This document shows, piece after piece, positions 21,785-33,204 of a stretch of 64,000 nt of DNA. Each line of letters begins with the position of its first letter. The stretch's first letter is position 1. The DNA is taken from assembly GCA_029721435.1 (NCBI GenBank), contig CM056573.1:125637447-125701446 (forward strand). Direction: 5' to 3'. This stretch comes from Gymnothorax reevesii (Eukaryota; Chordata; Actinopteri; Anguilliformes; Muraenidae). The notes under the pieces were generated by a model. That model was not told where the DNA came from, did no database searches, and saw only the letters and a program-made list of their open reading frames with translations. A program made the translations under genes and the position numbers.

Positions 21785-24416
21785 AATAATAATTTAAGCT
21801 GCAAGCAGCGTTGAAAGGGCCCTCGCAACCCTCGTGCACGTTGGGGTGGCAGCAAGATCTTTATGGGTGTAGGTGTCCATTCGCAGCCATTGGACACTGC
21901 TAGCCTGTGTACAATGTGTTGTCCTGATGAGATTGCTAAAATTTTCTGGAGGGCGCGATGATACCTTTTTGACATGTTGATTTTTGTAAATTTTCCAGCA
22001 TGTTTAGACCTTCAGAAGGGCAATTCTTTTATAAATCTGACTGGGGGCGCTATAGAGCCATTATGCCACATTTAGTGCCAGTTGATGTATTAAATTCAAG
22101 ACAGTTAAACAATGAAATTTTTTGCCACGTTTAACACTTTTGGACCATTCTAAGGCCTTAAAACGTGTGTTCGTAAAATTCAGAAAAACGCAGGAAATAG
22201 CTCATAGCTCACTTCCTGTTTGGCCAAAAAATTTCAAAAAATTCAGCATTGCCTGGAATGACTAACGCAATGATCACACCAAATTTCATGAATATTCAAG
22301 CACTTTTATTGTAACATGGTCGTATCTAGAGGGCGCCACCTGGCCACTCCCGATCTAATAATAGCATATACAGGTATTTATACTTTGGAGGACAATTTTA
22401 TTAAGCTTGGAAAGTTTCAGGCTAATCCCACAAAGTATGTGGGAGTAAAACCAACTTCCTGTTTCATGGCGGGACACCGAAATTCGCCGAGATGCCACGG
22501 ATACATCGTTCAATGAATTCAAAAAAGCTTCGCAATTTAACATCATCAAGGTCTTTAGATATTATTCACCAAATTTAGAGTTGATCGTATGAAATCTCTA
22601 GGAGGAGTTTGTTAAAGTACGACACCTGTGAATGGCGAAAAATCCAAAAAATTTGCAATTTCAATTAAAAGTTGCGGGCTTCCTTTTGAGTCTAGGTCAT
22701 GGCACCAAGAGACTTTTTTTTAGGTCTCGGCATATTCCACATGTCTACCGAATTTCATACATGTAGGTTTACCGGGCTGCGAGGGCTGCTTATTTGAAAT
22801 TTTCCAGGGGGCGCTATTATGGCAATTTTGCAAAGCCTATATGTAAGCTTTTTATCAGAGTAATGCGAATGATGATCTTTATACATTTACAAAATTTTGT
22901 GATTTTTCGAACATGCTGAGACCCTCAAAAGGGCAATTCTTCTTAAAATTTGATTGGGGGCGCTAAAGAGCCACAGTGCCAAATTTAGTGCAAAGTGATG
23001 TATAAGATTAAAGATTATAAGACAATTATAGTTTGTGCAACTTTTTGCAAGATTTCGAGTATTCTAAGGCTTCCAAATATGTGTTCATAAAATTTGAAAA
23101 AACGCAGGACATGGCTCATAGCTCACTTCCTGTTTGGCCAAAAAATTCCAAAAAAATTACCATAACTCGACATGACAAATTCAATGATCACACCAAATTT
23201 CATGAACATTCAAGCACTTTTATCTCAACATGGCCGTGTCAAGAGGGCGCTGTGGAGCCACCTGAACACACCCAATCTACTATAAACATATAGGTCTACT
23301 TGGAAGTAGACTTTTATGAAGCCTGTAAAGTTTTGCTCAAATTTCACAAAGCATGTGCGCATAAAACCAACTTCCTGTTTCATGGCGAAACATCGAAATT
23401 TGCCGCAACGCCACGGATACAAAAATCGATGAATCCAAAAAAGCTTCGCAATTTAACATTGACAAGGTCTTAGGATGTTAGTCGCCAAATTTTAAGTTGA
23501 TCGGATAAAATCTCTAGGAGGAGTTCGTTAAAGTACGACGCCTGTGAATGGCAAAAAATCAAAAAAAGTTGCAATTTCAATTAAAAATGGCGGACTTCCT
23601 GTGGAGTCTAGGTCATGGCACCAAGAGGCTTTTTTTTAGGTCTTGGCATAATCCACATGTTCACCGAATTTCGTACATGTAAACACGCTGCGAGGGCTGC
23701 TTCATTGAAATATTCTAGGTGGCGCTGTAATGCAATTTTGCCAAATCCATCTGTAAACCTTATAGGCTAGTAAAAAGTATGACAAGCTCAATATGTTTGC
23801 AATGTTTCGTGAGTTTTAGAGCATGCTGAGGCCCTCAAAAATGCAATTATGAATTAGGGGGCGCTATAGAGCCACCATATCACACCCAGTGCCAAATGAG
23901 ATATCGAATCAAAGAACTTAATATTTTTAGTCTATGAGCCAAGATTGGTGAGTTTTCGAGTATGATAAGGCCCTCAAAAATGTGTTCGTAAAATCTGAAA
24001 AAACGCAGGAAATGGCTCATAGCTCACTTCCTGTGCAGCAAAAAAATTTCAAAAAAATTTACAAAAAAATGTATTGTGACTGCTATGGCCCTATCGAATT
24101 TCGTGAGAATCCGAGCAAGTGCGTTCCAAAATGGCCGTGTGTTTGGTGGCGCTTTAGAGCCACCGGGGCATGTCCAAGCACAAAAATAAAAATACTTTGT
24201 AATTTTCACCACGACTGACGTGTATGCAAATTTTTGTGAGTTTTCGTGCATGGCAAAGCCCTCAAAAATGCGTACTCGCAGCAGAATAAAAAGAAGAAGA
24301 AGAAGAAGAAGAAGAATAAAAATCCCATCAAAAACAATAGGTTCCTCGCACCTTCGGTGCCAGGACCCGTTCCGGGCCCTGGCACCAGTCGGTGCTCAGG
24401 CCCTAATAAGTGTGAC
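21785..24416. repeat. Large dispersed repeat built of ~0.9-kb tandem units
   Basis: The phrase GGGGGCGCT recurs at 22043, 22956 and 23857, giving spacings of 913 and 901 bp. CACTTCCTGT followed by AAAAAATTTCAAAA-type text recurs at about 22211, 23122 and 24025, and GGTCATGGCACCAAGAG at about 22695 and 23612. The block opens near AAGCTGCAAGCAGCGTTGAA (21797) and ends with a (GAA)n run (24291-24316) and CGGTGCTCAGGCCCTAATAA. It is a familiar type of fish repeat, but I cannot assign a superfamily. No inverted termini and no protein are visible. Confidence 0.72.
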
Positions 24417-24892
24417 AAAGTGTGAGGGGGATATAGGTTTGAGCTCTGTCCGTCCGTCCAAGATAAACTGGACAGCTTTTCTCAGAAACTATTAGAGATA
24501 AGACGACCAAATTTAGTGTGTAGCTTCAGACCGTAAAGGCCTTGATGGAGTTTGAAAATGAGATGCGCGGGATTATTTGTCCCGCAGTTATTGCCCTCGA
24601 CCCGTATTTTTCAACCCTATCCACGGTATCTCTAAAGGGGACAGCTTTTCTCAGAAACTATTTGAGATAGGATAAACAAATTTGGTGTGTAGCTTCAGAC
24701 CATAAATGCCTTAATGGAGTTCGAAAATGAGATGTGCTACATTATTTGTCCCCCAGTTATTACCCTTGACCCATATTTTTGGACTCTGTCCATGGTATCT
24801 CTAAAGGGGACAGCTTTTCTCAGAAACTATTTGAGATAGGATCAGGGGCGTCACACCAAATTTGGGGCCCCAGGAACAACCAAGCTCCATGG

Positions 24893-24921
24893 ACACCCAC
24901 ACCCACCCACACACACACACA
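24893..24921. repeat. Short (CA)n run
   Basis: ACACCCA/CACA repeats inside the hAT copy. Confidence 0.85.
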
Positions 24922-25175
24922 ATTGCATTGCTTGATACCTTAGCAAATATTGCACATGCACAGTTTGTTGTTTCATTGTATTTACTCATAATATATTAGG
25001 CCTAAATAAACAACAGTATAAAACACAACAGTAAGTAAGCTTATTTTAAAAAAAGACAAAGCTTTTTACAGCATTTAAAGATAAGAAATAATGTTTAAAC
25101 TGACTGATATTTTTTTTTCTTTCAGAACATGGAAAAACTAAAAACATGCTTCACAAGTTGTAGAATAATTGCAAT

Positions 25176-25775
25176 TTATATTCCAGTAAATTCCCACTGA
25201 CGGGTCTTTTTGGTGGCAAAATCACGGATGAGATGTTTAAAGTCCAGTTGTCTTGCCAATTGACTTTCAATGGAGAGAAGGGCAAGGCTGTTTAATCTCT
25301 CCTGGCTCATTGTTGACCTTAAATAATTCTTCACCAGCTTCATCTTGCTGAATGCTCTCTCACCACCAGCGACAGTTACTGGCAATGTACAGAAGATGCT
25401 TAATGCAATGCATATTTCACCAAAAATGCTTTGTAGCTGCAGGTTATATATTGCATTCAGGAGTTGAAGAGGCGGCAGATTCGGAGGAAATGTGGCCCCA
25501 TATACTGCGAGCAGGTGCAGCATCTCGTTTTCAAATTCACCTGAGAGGTCTTTTGGGTACACTTGCCAGAGCTCTGCTTGTCACTTTGATTTTTTCTTCT
25601 GACATGTCCCCAAACTTCAGAAGAGGTGCAAAAGATTCACAAATATTCGATGTGGTCTGGAACCTTGCACCTAAATCGCTAATAATGCTGTCAATGGCGA
25701 CATGAAACAGATTGTTTCTGAAGAAGGCCTCTGAACTGGTTTGCTGCTCTTCACCTCTTATCTCATCAGACATTA
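25176..25775 (-). pseudogene. hAT transposase C-terminal fragment (ZMYM1-like)
   Basis: The minus-strand reading from 25562 gives FENEMLHLLAVYG and then LPVTVAGGERAFSKMKLVKN. It continues LRSTMSQERLNSLALLSIES and ends RQLDFKHLIRDFATKKTRQW. This is the hAT dimerisation region, and its GGERAFS motif holds the last catalytic Glu. An overlapping upstream frame (25773-25537) gives EAFFRNNLFHVAIDSIISDL and ICESFAPLLKFGDMSEE, so one frameshift separates them. The TTF finger and the first two catalytic Asp are absent. It is a paralogue of the gene at 58182-60864. Confidence 0.85.
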
Positions 25776-26330
25776 GTTTTCGTCTCTTTTTTCGGGTGTA
25801 AATCCGTTGAGCATTTAATCAAAAGTCCGCGAGAGGGCGGACTAAACCAATGCGTACTGATAATGGGGGTGTCTGAATAGATTATAGTTACTATTTGCAG
25901 GCTGGATCATACATTTCAACTGATGTATTCCCAGGGAACAATAAATTTGCATCAATTAGCAATAGGCCTATATATTAACATTATTAAAATAATAATAATA
26001 ATAATAAGCAATGATTAAATTAAAAAAAAAAAAACTGAAAGGGGGTCCCAGGGGCCCTCCCCATAGTCAGGGGCCCTGTGAATCATTCCTAGTTTACCCC
26101 TCTCAAGAACGCCGCTGGATAGGATAACCAAATTTGGTTTGTAGCTTAACACCATGAACACCCTGATGGAGTTTGAAAATAAGAAGCACACGATTATGTG
26201 CCCCACAGTTATTGCCCTTGTGGCATTTTTGGCAGCCTCTGTTCATAGTATCTTTAAAGAAGACATTTTGGTGGGGGATGTTGTCGACCATGTCTACTTG
26301 TTATTATGATTTTTCACCCCACCCGCAACA

Positions 26331-28155
26331 AATGTCGCGGAAGGGTGAATGTGGTAGTTGCTTTTATTTATTTATTTATCTGTGTGTCTGTTTGCACTCT
26401 ACAATCTAGACGGATTGTCTTCAAATTTAGTAGAGACAATCCTTTGGCAGAAGGGAAAAAAATGTATAGATTTTGGTGAAGATCCTGATCAAATCCTGGA
26501 TTCTAGATCAGTTTGAAGATTTCGTAACGGCGTGGGCGCGGTGATGTGGCCTTCTGGACACTCCCTCTAGTTGTTGCTTTTGTTGTTTCTTCATCATACT
26601 GAGCTATTCACATTTACTTATTCGATTATTTCATTTCTTTATCTATTATTTTGCAACACAAGCATACCCACTATCACACCTGACCACAATATGTCCTTGC
26701 CCTATATTCCTTGGGGACTGAATAATATGACAAGTTTCACTCATGTTCTTAAAGTGCTACATTCTTAAGAGTCTTAAGAGTTGGCCATCTAGAGGAATTC
26801 CCTGTTAGGGTCGCAGGAGCTCCTGGAGCTTATCCTAGCATGCATTCCCCGGGAAGTATGATTACTTTCTAAACAAGAGGCTAACCTGAGTAATACTTAC
26901 CATTCCCACATCACTGAGATGCAGAATAAATTAGATCATGTTGCGCATCAGGTCTAGTCCGACATTGCAGAACAGTTGAATAAAGGACAAAGAAAAATTT
27001 TGGAAGCTGTCATCGTTAAATGCTTGACTGGAGCAGCCACCGGACTTGTTCTTGAATATACCCAGTGTGTGACGGCTGGTTGAAGTGCTCAGTGTGCCCT
27101 TGGTCTCTTTTAAGTCTGTGTGCTCTTTGTTGCAGGGCCAGTACAATAATATGCATATCTTCTCCAACCTTTACTGCAGGCACTTCACAATTCCAAATCT
27201 CGGTACAAAGCAACGTGGTACAAAGCAACATAGTCTGATGGTTTTTCTTTTTTTTATTTGCTAAAGCAATAAAGTCTGTAAACAATTCATTGTGGACAAA
27301 TGTGTGTGGATTCCTGGAACCATGTCCACCTGGCAGTCTAGTGACATGACAGAAGGCTTGTATTGCACTACTTAGGCATGGCTGGTTTACAGCTTTTATT
27401 CAGTAAATACTCCCGCCTACAGCAAAAAATAAATGCTGCACTGGCTTCCAATCATTCATGTGGCATTGTAGTACTGGCCACACCCTACAGAATGTATCCT
27501 GCCCCTTACAGCTAGTACACACAGCAGCTATATGAGCTTGGATAATACCCAATGCAGCTAATTTGCAACTGTAATGGAGTAATACTCCTTTGCAAGCTGG
27601 GCACTCAGACTCCTTGGTTAAACTCAGCTCTGCTCTACTTCCTGCCAATAGGTTACAGCCATGCAGAAACATAGGTTTATTTATTGGTGATTAGCCCCTT
27701 AAACCTGACAGGTTCAAGGGGCAATTAACCAATTTTTTAAAGAAAATCAATTACCCTTATTCTATTTTCCACATTTATTTGGACCCACAAAAATGGGACT
27801 TCAGAGGGAAAATGCTAGTTGGGGAAAGAAACATTTTTACAAGCCTGCTACTGGTGCTGATATGTGACAGATTGTCAGGTCAAAAGCAAATATTAGTTAT
27901 CCACTTATAAATGTTTATTTTGCTTTTGAGCATCAAGGTCCACAGAACTTGCACCTCTCGTTACTTTGGGATATCAGCAGTGGATATCTGAGAATTTTGG
28001 AGAAAAAACCACCAAGATGAGAACTATACAGCACCATGGATTCAATTTTTGCATGAATTGCCTTTTTAAAGACACAGTCATTGGTGGGGTTATAATTGTT
28101 GATTTGGGCTCTAGATGGAAGTCCGTTGCCTGGAGGTTAAGGTGCTTGACTGGGG
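26331..28155. other. Intergenic; parts resemble old repeats
   Basis: 26340-26570 (GGACACTCCCTCTAGTTG at its end) looks like another dispersed fish repeat of unknown class. 26940-27680 has minus-strand open frames of 78-90 codons without recognisable domains. A Harbinger-like impression at 27400-27670 could not be supported. Confidence 0.35.
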
Positions 28156-28159
28156 CCTT

Positions 28160-28164
28160 GAGGA

Positions 28165-28216
<52 letters not shown>

Positions 28217-28237
28217 CATGCGTGTGTGTGTGTGTTT
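28160..28237. repeat. (TG)n microsatellite
   Basis: A nearly pure TG run from about 28168 to 28211, then TGCGTGCATGCG and a further TG run. Confidence 0.96.
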
Positions 28238-28249
28238 TTCATGCCACCA

Positions 28250-28620
28250 ATAACCCCTTGGCTCAATTAGCTAATTATCTGTATGAACCGACCATAAATG
28301 AATCATTATTTAACCGCAAATTAGACCCCACAGGAACTGTCCCATGAATAACCTTGACAAGCTAATGAAGCAATGTCATGACAATGTTAATAAATGATTG
28401 GGATAATTACTTGATATCAAAATTTGGCATACAATTAGGAAATGGTCTATTACAATGAAGCTCATATTTGGATGTGACATTGTGAAAAAGGCTGGTGTCC
28501 AACATGTGGATTTCAAATGCAATGTGCTCTTGGTTGAAAATTCAAGCATTGCATTGTCGTCTAAATGCTGATAGACCTCATTAAAATGATTAAATCTGCC
28601 ATATTAATATCAAAGGCCAA
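28250..28620. other. AT-rich unique sequence, candidate conserved noncoding element
   Basis: It has many homeodomain-type cores (TTAGCTAATTAT, AATTACTTGAT, ATTAAAATGATTAAA) and no repeat character, framed by a microsatellite and a SINE. A regulatory role is a guess from composition. Confidence 0.3.
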
Positions 28621-28621
28621 T

Positions 28622-28905
28622 ACAGTGACGCAGTGGGTAGCACTACCGCCGCACAGCATGAAGGTTGCGGGCTCAAATCTGGCCTGTGGCCTTTCTTTGT
28701 GGAGTTAGCATGTTCTTTCCATGCTTGCGTGGGATCTATATTTCCCATCGGTATGATGGTGTGTGTGAATGGTGCGTTAGTCCTGCAATGGATCGGTCAG
28801 CTTCCCAGGTAGTGTCTCTGCCTTTTGCCCATAGCGGCTGGACTAGGCCTCAGTGACCCTTCTGAGGAAGAAAGAGTTCAGATAATGGATAGATGGATAT
28901 TAACA
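28622..28905 (+). mobile_element. tRNA-derived SINE, diverged
   Basis: The head reads GACGCAGTGGGTAGCACTAC, A-box-like, then GGTTGCGGGCTCAAATCTGG, a worn B-box where GGTTCGAATCC is expected. The body has GTGGAGTTAGCATGTTCTTT and GGACTAGGCCTCAGTGACCC, and the tail is GATAATGGATAGATGGAT. This order is that of a widespread fish SINE type. No target duplication was identified. Confidence 0.6.
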
Positions 28906-30245
28906 TCTAAGCAGCAGTGTGAAGTGGGCTTGGGACAGTAATTTTGACGCCTCAGTGGAGAACATCATTGGCTGACCATGACCAATGTGACCTGATTCTT
29001 AGAACACCCCCTCCCCCCACGCTTCAACCACATAGTCTGGTAGTTTTTGTTTCCACCATGAAATCCGCGCTTGGTTGACAGCCAAGACGCCAGCTGAAGT
29101 GAGTTACCTCCATAATCAACAGGTTTAATGGCTCAATTAAAAATCTCAAGAGCCCCTGCGCCCTCTGGCTGCCCCAGGGCTAGAGCAAGTGTGGTTACCT
29201 TAAGCGAACCGAAGCAGCCTCAAAAGTAGACCTTGAATTTGTTACCCGCGTTGACTTTTCCTGCTATTTTCCAGGCGAAACACTTTTTTTTTGTTCCTGA
29301 AAGTCAATGAATTGTGACAAGGCTCTGCGCACTGACCTTTAAATGCATTCAGGCAGTTTGTTCTACATACTCAGCATATGAAGGCAGTGCTGAATCCTTG
29401 CACTTCCATGAGGAGAGGAATAAAAGCAGCCATAATATCAGCAGACTACAAAGCTTGGTTCTGACAAAGATACAATGTAATATGTTTTATTCTTTCATTG
29501 TTTTGAAAAGTGATTGAATAGTTCCCTCTCAAAAAAAACAATGATGGAACTAGCAGTGATTTAATAAGGTTGCAGGGCCACACCGCAAACAATTATCTCT
29601 GCCAAATCAAATGTAATAGAGTCAATATAAGTCCATTAAGAACCAGGCGTACTCTACTACCAGTAAAGGCACTCAATTAGAGCTGATTCTTGCACTTTAA
29701 AATGAAATGTGGAGGTTCAAGACCAGCAGTATTCTGCATAGTAAATCAGTGTTGTGTTAGGATAAGGTCCCAATAAAGCTGGGGCGAAATTTCAGTTTTA
29801 ATATATGGGAGGTACATTGGAGTTGTGTGTTTATGTTTGGGTGGGTCGGTGGGTATGTAAATACGCCTCCATTTTCACACATTTGGTGCTGATCATGAGG
29901 TCTCCAATGTTACTGATTTGGAATAAATCTATGGCAAGCAAAATTGTGGCATAATGTTTGCCATGTCTGTGGGAAGCCAGAAGTATGAACAAAAATCATA
30001 CAGTTGACAGGTTTTTTTTCTAATGTATGCTGACATCTGAAAACATGATTTTTAAAAAAATGGCACAGTTTATTTTAACTGTTGAGAATCCCCCAGTGAT
30101 GGCCCTGCAGGCGCCACCTATTGCCTGCGCAGGCAGTTAGGAGATCCTATTACAATACACCAGGGGTCCTCAGCCCTGGGCCTGCACAACCCAGGGCCTG
30201 CTGCTCTCATTTTCGTGGCACAGCGCATGACGTATGGATTAAAGA
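28906..30245. other. Intergenic; 29040-29480 unique-looking
   Basis: No coding signal. 29040-29480 is balanced in composition without repeats and is a candidate conserved noncoding element. 29560-30240 shows nothing recognisable. Confidence 0.35.
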
Positions 30246-30714
30246 CGCACAGTAAGAGCTGGCCCAAGCCTCCATGGGGCCCTAAATATGATTTTGGGGC
30301 CCTCTATTTCAGCTAATGATATTGATCGTTGATCATTCACAAACCTACTATATACTCATTGTGGCTCTGGCAGTGTTATTTACATTATCCTGTTGTCAGC
30401 CTGACATATCTTTACACATTTTGGGTGGCCCAGTTAATAACATACTGTAATACCAATGCAATAATGCAAATACCAATTTATTATTTTTGGTTTCAAAAAA
30501 CAGCAATGTGCAAATAAATTTGTAGTGCATGAACAATAAAGTGCACCAAATAAAATAACTTAGATGTATACAAATAATATCAAATTCAATAATTAAGTAT
30601 TAATAGATTAATTAATAATTAAATTAATTAATTAATAAAATTAATAGATAATTCAGTATTAAAACTATGTAAATGTATGTAACTATGTACAAAAGCTGTA
30701 ATGGTGCAATCAGG

Positions 30715-31460
30715 AACCAGTCACGAGAACTAGGCAATGCAGTAGAACTTGCTTTATTAATTAAGGGGGAGCACCCCCGCAGGGCAGAAGGCAAAAGTAC
30801 AAAGTCCACAATCCAAAAATCAAAATCCAGTTGGGCAAAAATAGTATCAAAAAAATCAGGGCAGCAATCAAAGTAATCTTAGTCAGACAGAAATCGGTCT
30901 GGTTCACAGGAATAGGTATATCAGAGAAGCAAAGCCAGAATCCAAAGGGCGTAATCCATCGTTTCCAGGGCAGCAAACAGATCTCGTAGTCAGGTAAAAA
31001 ATGGTCAAAACAAACAGATGCAACAATAATCCAAAATTACAAAGGCAAAAATCAAAAGTCGGGCAATCCAGTCAGACAGATAAACACAGAGTAATCAAGG
31101 CGAGAAACGTAGCACAAGAAGACTGAGGAAAACGATCTGATAAGAAAGTGAACCAAACAGACATCTTATATACACATCCGGGGTAACCACATGACCAGGG
31201 AGAACAGGTGCAATTAATGGTAACAATGATCAGGGAGAGACACATGAGGAATAAACTAATTACATGAATTTGGCTGTAGCCAAAACGTAGACAGGGATCA
31301 CAAGACAAACCAATGAACAGAGAAACAGCTTCGGTCAAGGAGTACCAAAGTGTATATTTAAAAAAAAAAAAGGAAAGCATAAAGTATAAGTGGAGATTCA
31401 CAGAAAACTGCAGCAGAGATAATTAGGGATAGGCAAGGAGGCGGAGGCTAGAACAGGGCG
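30715..31460. repeat. Dispersed repeat, class unknown (LTR-like style)
   Basis: A GCA-rich block from AATCAGGAACCAGTCACGAG to AACAGGGCGAGTGCTGAGAG. Phrases such as CAGTCAGACAGATAAACACA and GACCAGGGAGAACAGGTGCA are typical of a common fish repeat with this layout. The 109-codon minus-strand open frame over it is not a recognised protein. Confidence 0.35.
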
Positions 31461-32630
31461 AGTGCTGAGAGATCGTTAGTCAATTAGTAAGTGCAACTAT
31501 ACAAATCCTTGGTGCTCATTAGTAAGTTAGTCTTATATACAAGGTTAGTTGTTAGTAATCTCAGAGGAAAATAATAAACTGTTAGTATTGTTATTAGATA
31601 GAAAAGAAGAGAGAAGCCAGTAAACGAGATCGGAAGGAAGATTGGAAACCAGAATCCAATATAGGTTGAAAAGGATTTGCAAATCATTGTTTTCTGTTTT
31701 TATTTACGATTTACACGATGTGCCAACTTCACTGGTTTTGGGTTTGTATATTATTGTAAAAATGTTGTACATGCATGCACAGTATAACCTGATCAAGACT
31801 TAAAATTTAAGTAGTTTTCAAGCATCTGCTGACTAACCCTGGTTAGGTGCAGTTCATCTCGCTAGTTCTATCTGAGTTAAGGTCATAGGTAAGGTCAGTT
31901 ATCACTAACATTTTATGAAGTAAATTTCCTAGCGAATTCACTGGATGAAGCATATTGCTACTCAGTCATACTATTGGGGAGCTTGTGCTGTTTCATAAAT
32001 TCATGGTTTTGAAGTTCTAAGGATAGCCATGTATGCAGGGTAACTAACGAGGGTCTTATAAATGTCCTGGTGTCATGTTGAGTATTCTGATCTTTCGTGT
32101 CTTCAATGGCTTTATCCGAAGCCATCAGCTAGATGAAAATAGCTAAAAACGACAGGTGGTCGACTGTTGGTGATTGACCCCCATTTGCTCAGTTTGTCAT
32201 CATTACTGCTGATATCAGTCTTGCCGAGTAAAATTAGCTAAATAAGGCAGGTTATTCACTGGTTTCAGAAGATCCCAAAATTTGTGCAAGGGAACTTTCC
32301 TCAAAGGCCATCTGATTTCCAGCTTCGTGGAGTTGGCCCCCCATATGACAAAAATCTGAATGAATCCCATGACATTTGTTTCCACTTTGTTTGTGCAGGC
32401 AAAATAAGAATTCATTGCCTGCTGCTGCTTTTCATTTTGGATGGAAATCCTAAATGTTTAATGTCTCCGGGACAGTGACAATGGATTTTTTGGATTGTGT
32501 AATCATACCACTCCCTAACAGGAAAAAAATTAAATGCCTATAGAATCTCAATCCTCTGGAAGGGAAATAATAGCTGCTATGCAATTGCTACGCACGATTA
32601 CTTTCACCCAAACACTGCCCATATTTACAG
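31461..32630. other. Unassigned sequence inside the hAT element
   Basis: I see no domain, terminus or tandem repeat. Confidence 0.45.
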
Positions 32631-32639
32631 TGAATTGAA

Positions 32640-32800
32640 ACACTTGTTTGGTCTTGGTCTTGGTCTCACCCTGCTCTGGTCTTGGTCTCGAAATGGTCTG
32701 TCTTGGTCTTAGTCTCGGTCTTGTCTTGGTCCTGCTACCCTTTGGTCTTGGTAATGTCTTGGTCTCGGCTAAGGTGGTCTTGACTACATCACTAGCAGCT
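32640..32800. repeat. (GGTCTT)n-type minisatellite
   Basis: Imperfect GGTCTTGGTCTC hexamers from 32649 to about 32787, ending TGGTCTTGACTACATCAC. Long open frames on both strands here are produced by the hexamer. Confidence 0.9.
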
Positions 32801-33204
32801 GGTACAGCTTCATTTTTACTACGCAGCCTTCTTTCAATGCAGCCAATAAGAGGCATCTATTTTAAAAACGTTACAAATGTATATTTTTCCCTGCCTCCGT
32901 GGTTCCCCGGCCCGTCTCGTCTCACAAAGTATGTGCAAAGAATGAGTCCAGTGAATCAGTAAAAATGTCAGCCAATTCATCGATTCAGGGTTCCCGCTGC
33001 TGCTCGCCATTTTTGTCATTTTGTCATTGTTTTTGCTTGTAATAAGAAAAAAATCTGCCAGTGGAACAACTAAAATTTGCTTCAGAAATGTTGAAATTAT
33101 ATGTGTTTGTCTAAAAAGTCCCTCATCATATGATTATATCTTAAATTAAACCTTAATGAGATAATTTAACAATTATATAATAGGGTGTTTTGCTGTTAAC
33201 TTAC

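Larger units (their letters stand above)
24843..26117 (-). mobile_element. hAT element (1275 bp), ZMYM1-like, internally deleted
   Basis: It starts CAGGGGCGTCACACC at 24843, and its other end reads CAGCGGCGTTC in reverse complement, ending 26117. GATAGGAT lies at 24835-24842 and 26118-26125, a perfect 8-bp duplication. A minus-strand transposase C-terminus is inside. At 1.3 kb it is far shorter than a complete hAT of this type, so most of the transposase gene has been deleted. Confidence 0.9.
24417..26330. repeat. 169-bp tandem repeat of the GGGATATAG family, split by a hAT element
   Basis: After GGGGGATATAGG and GTCCGTCCGTCC, the phrase GACAGCTTTTCTCAGAAACT occurs at 24471, 24640 and 24809, both intervals exactly 169 bp. 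The array is cut at 24843-26117 by a hAT copy. It resumes at 26118 with further text of the same unit (ACCAAATTTGGTTTGTAGCT; TTGCCCTTG) and fades by about 26330. Related text is present at 6651-6866 and 34540-34640. Confidence 0.78.

Noticed and set aside
27400..27672. Possible Harbinger transposase C-terminus on the minus strand
   Set aside because: A faint resemblance to the LLxYS...C-LHN region, but no ER-x-FG motif and no consistent frame.
32548..32962. Frames of 102-104 codons on both strands
   Set aside because: They derive from the GGTCTT hexamer repeat.
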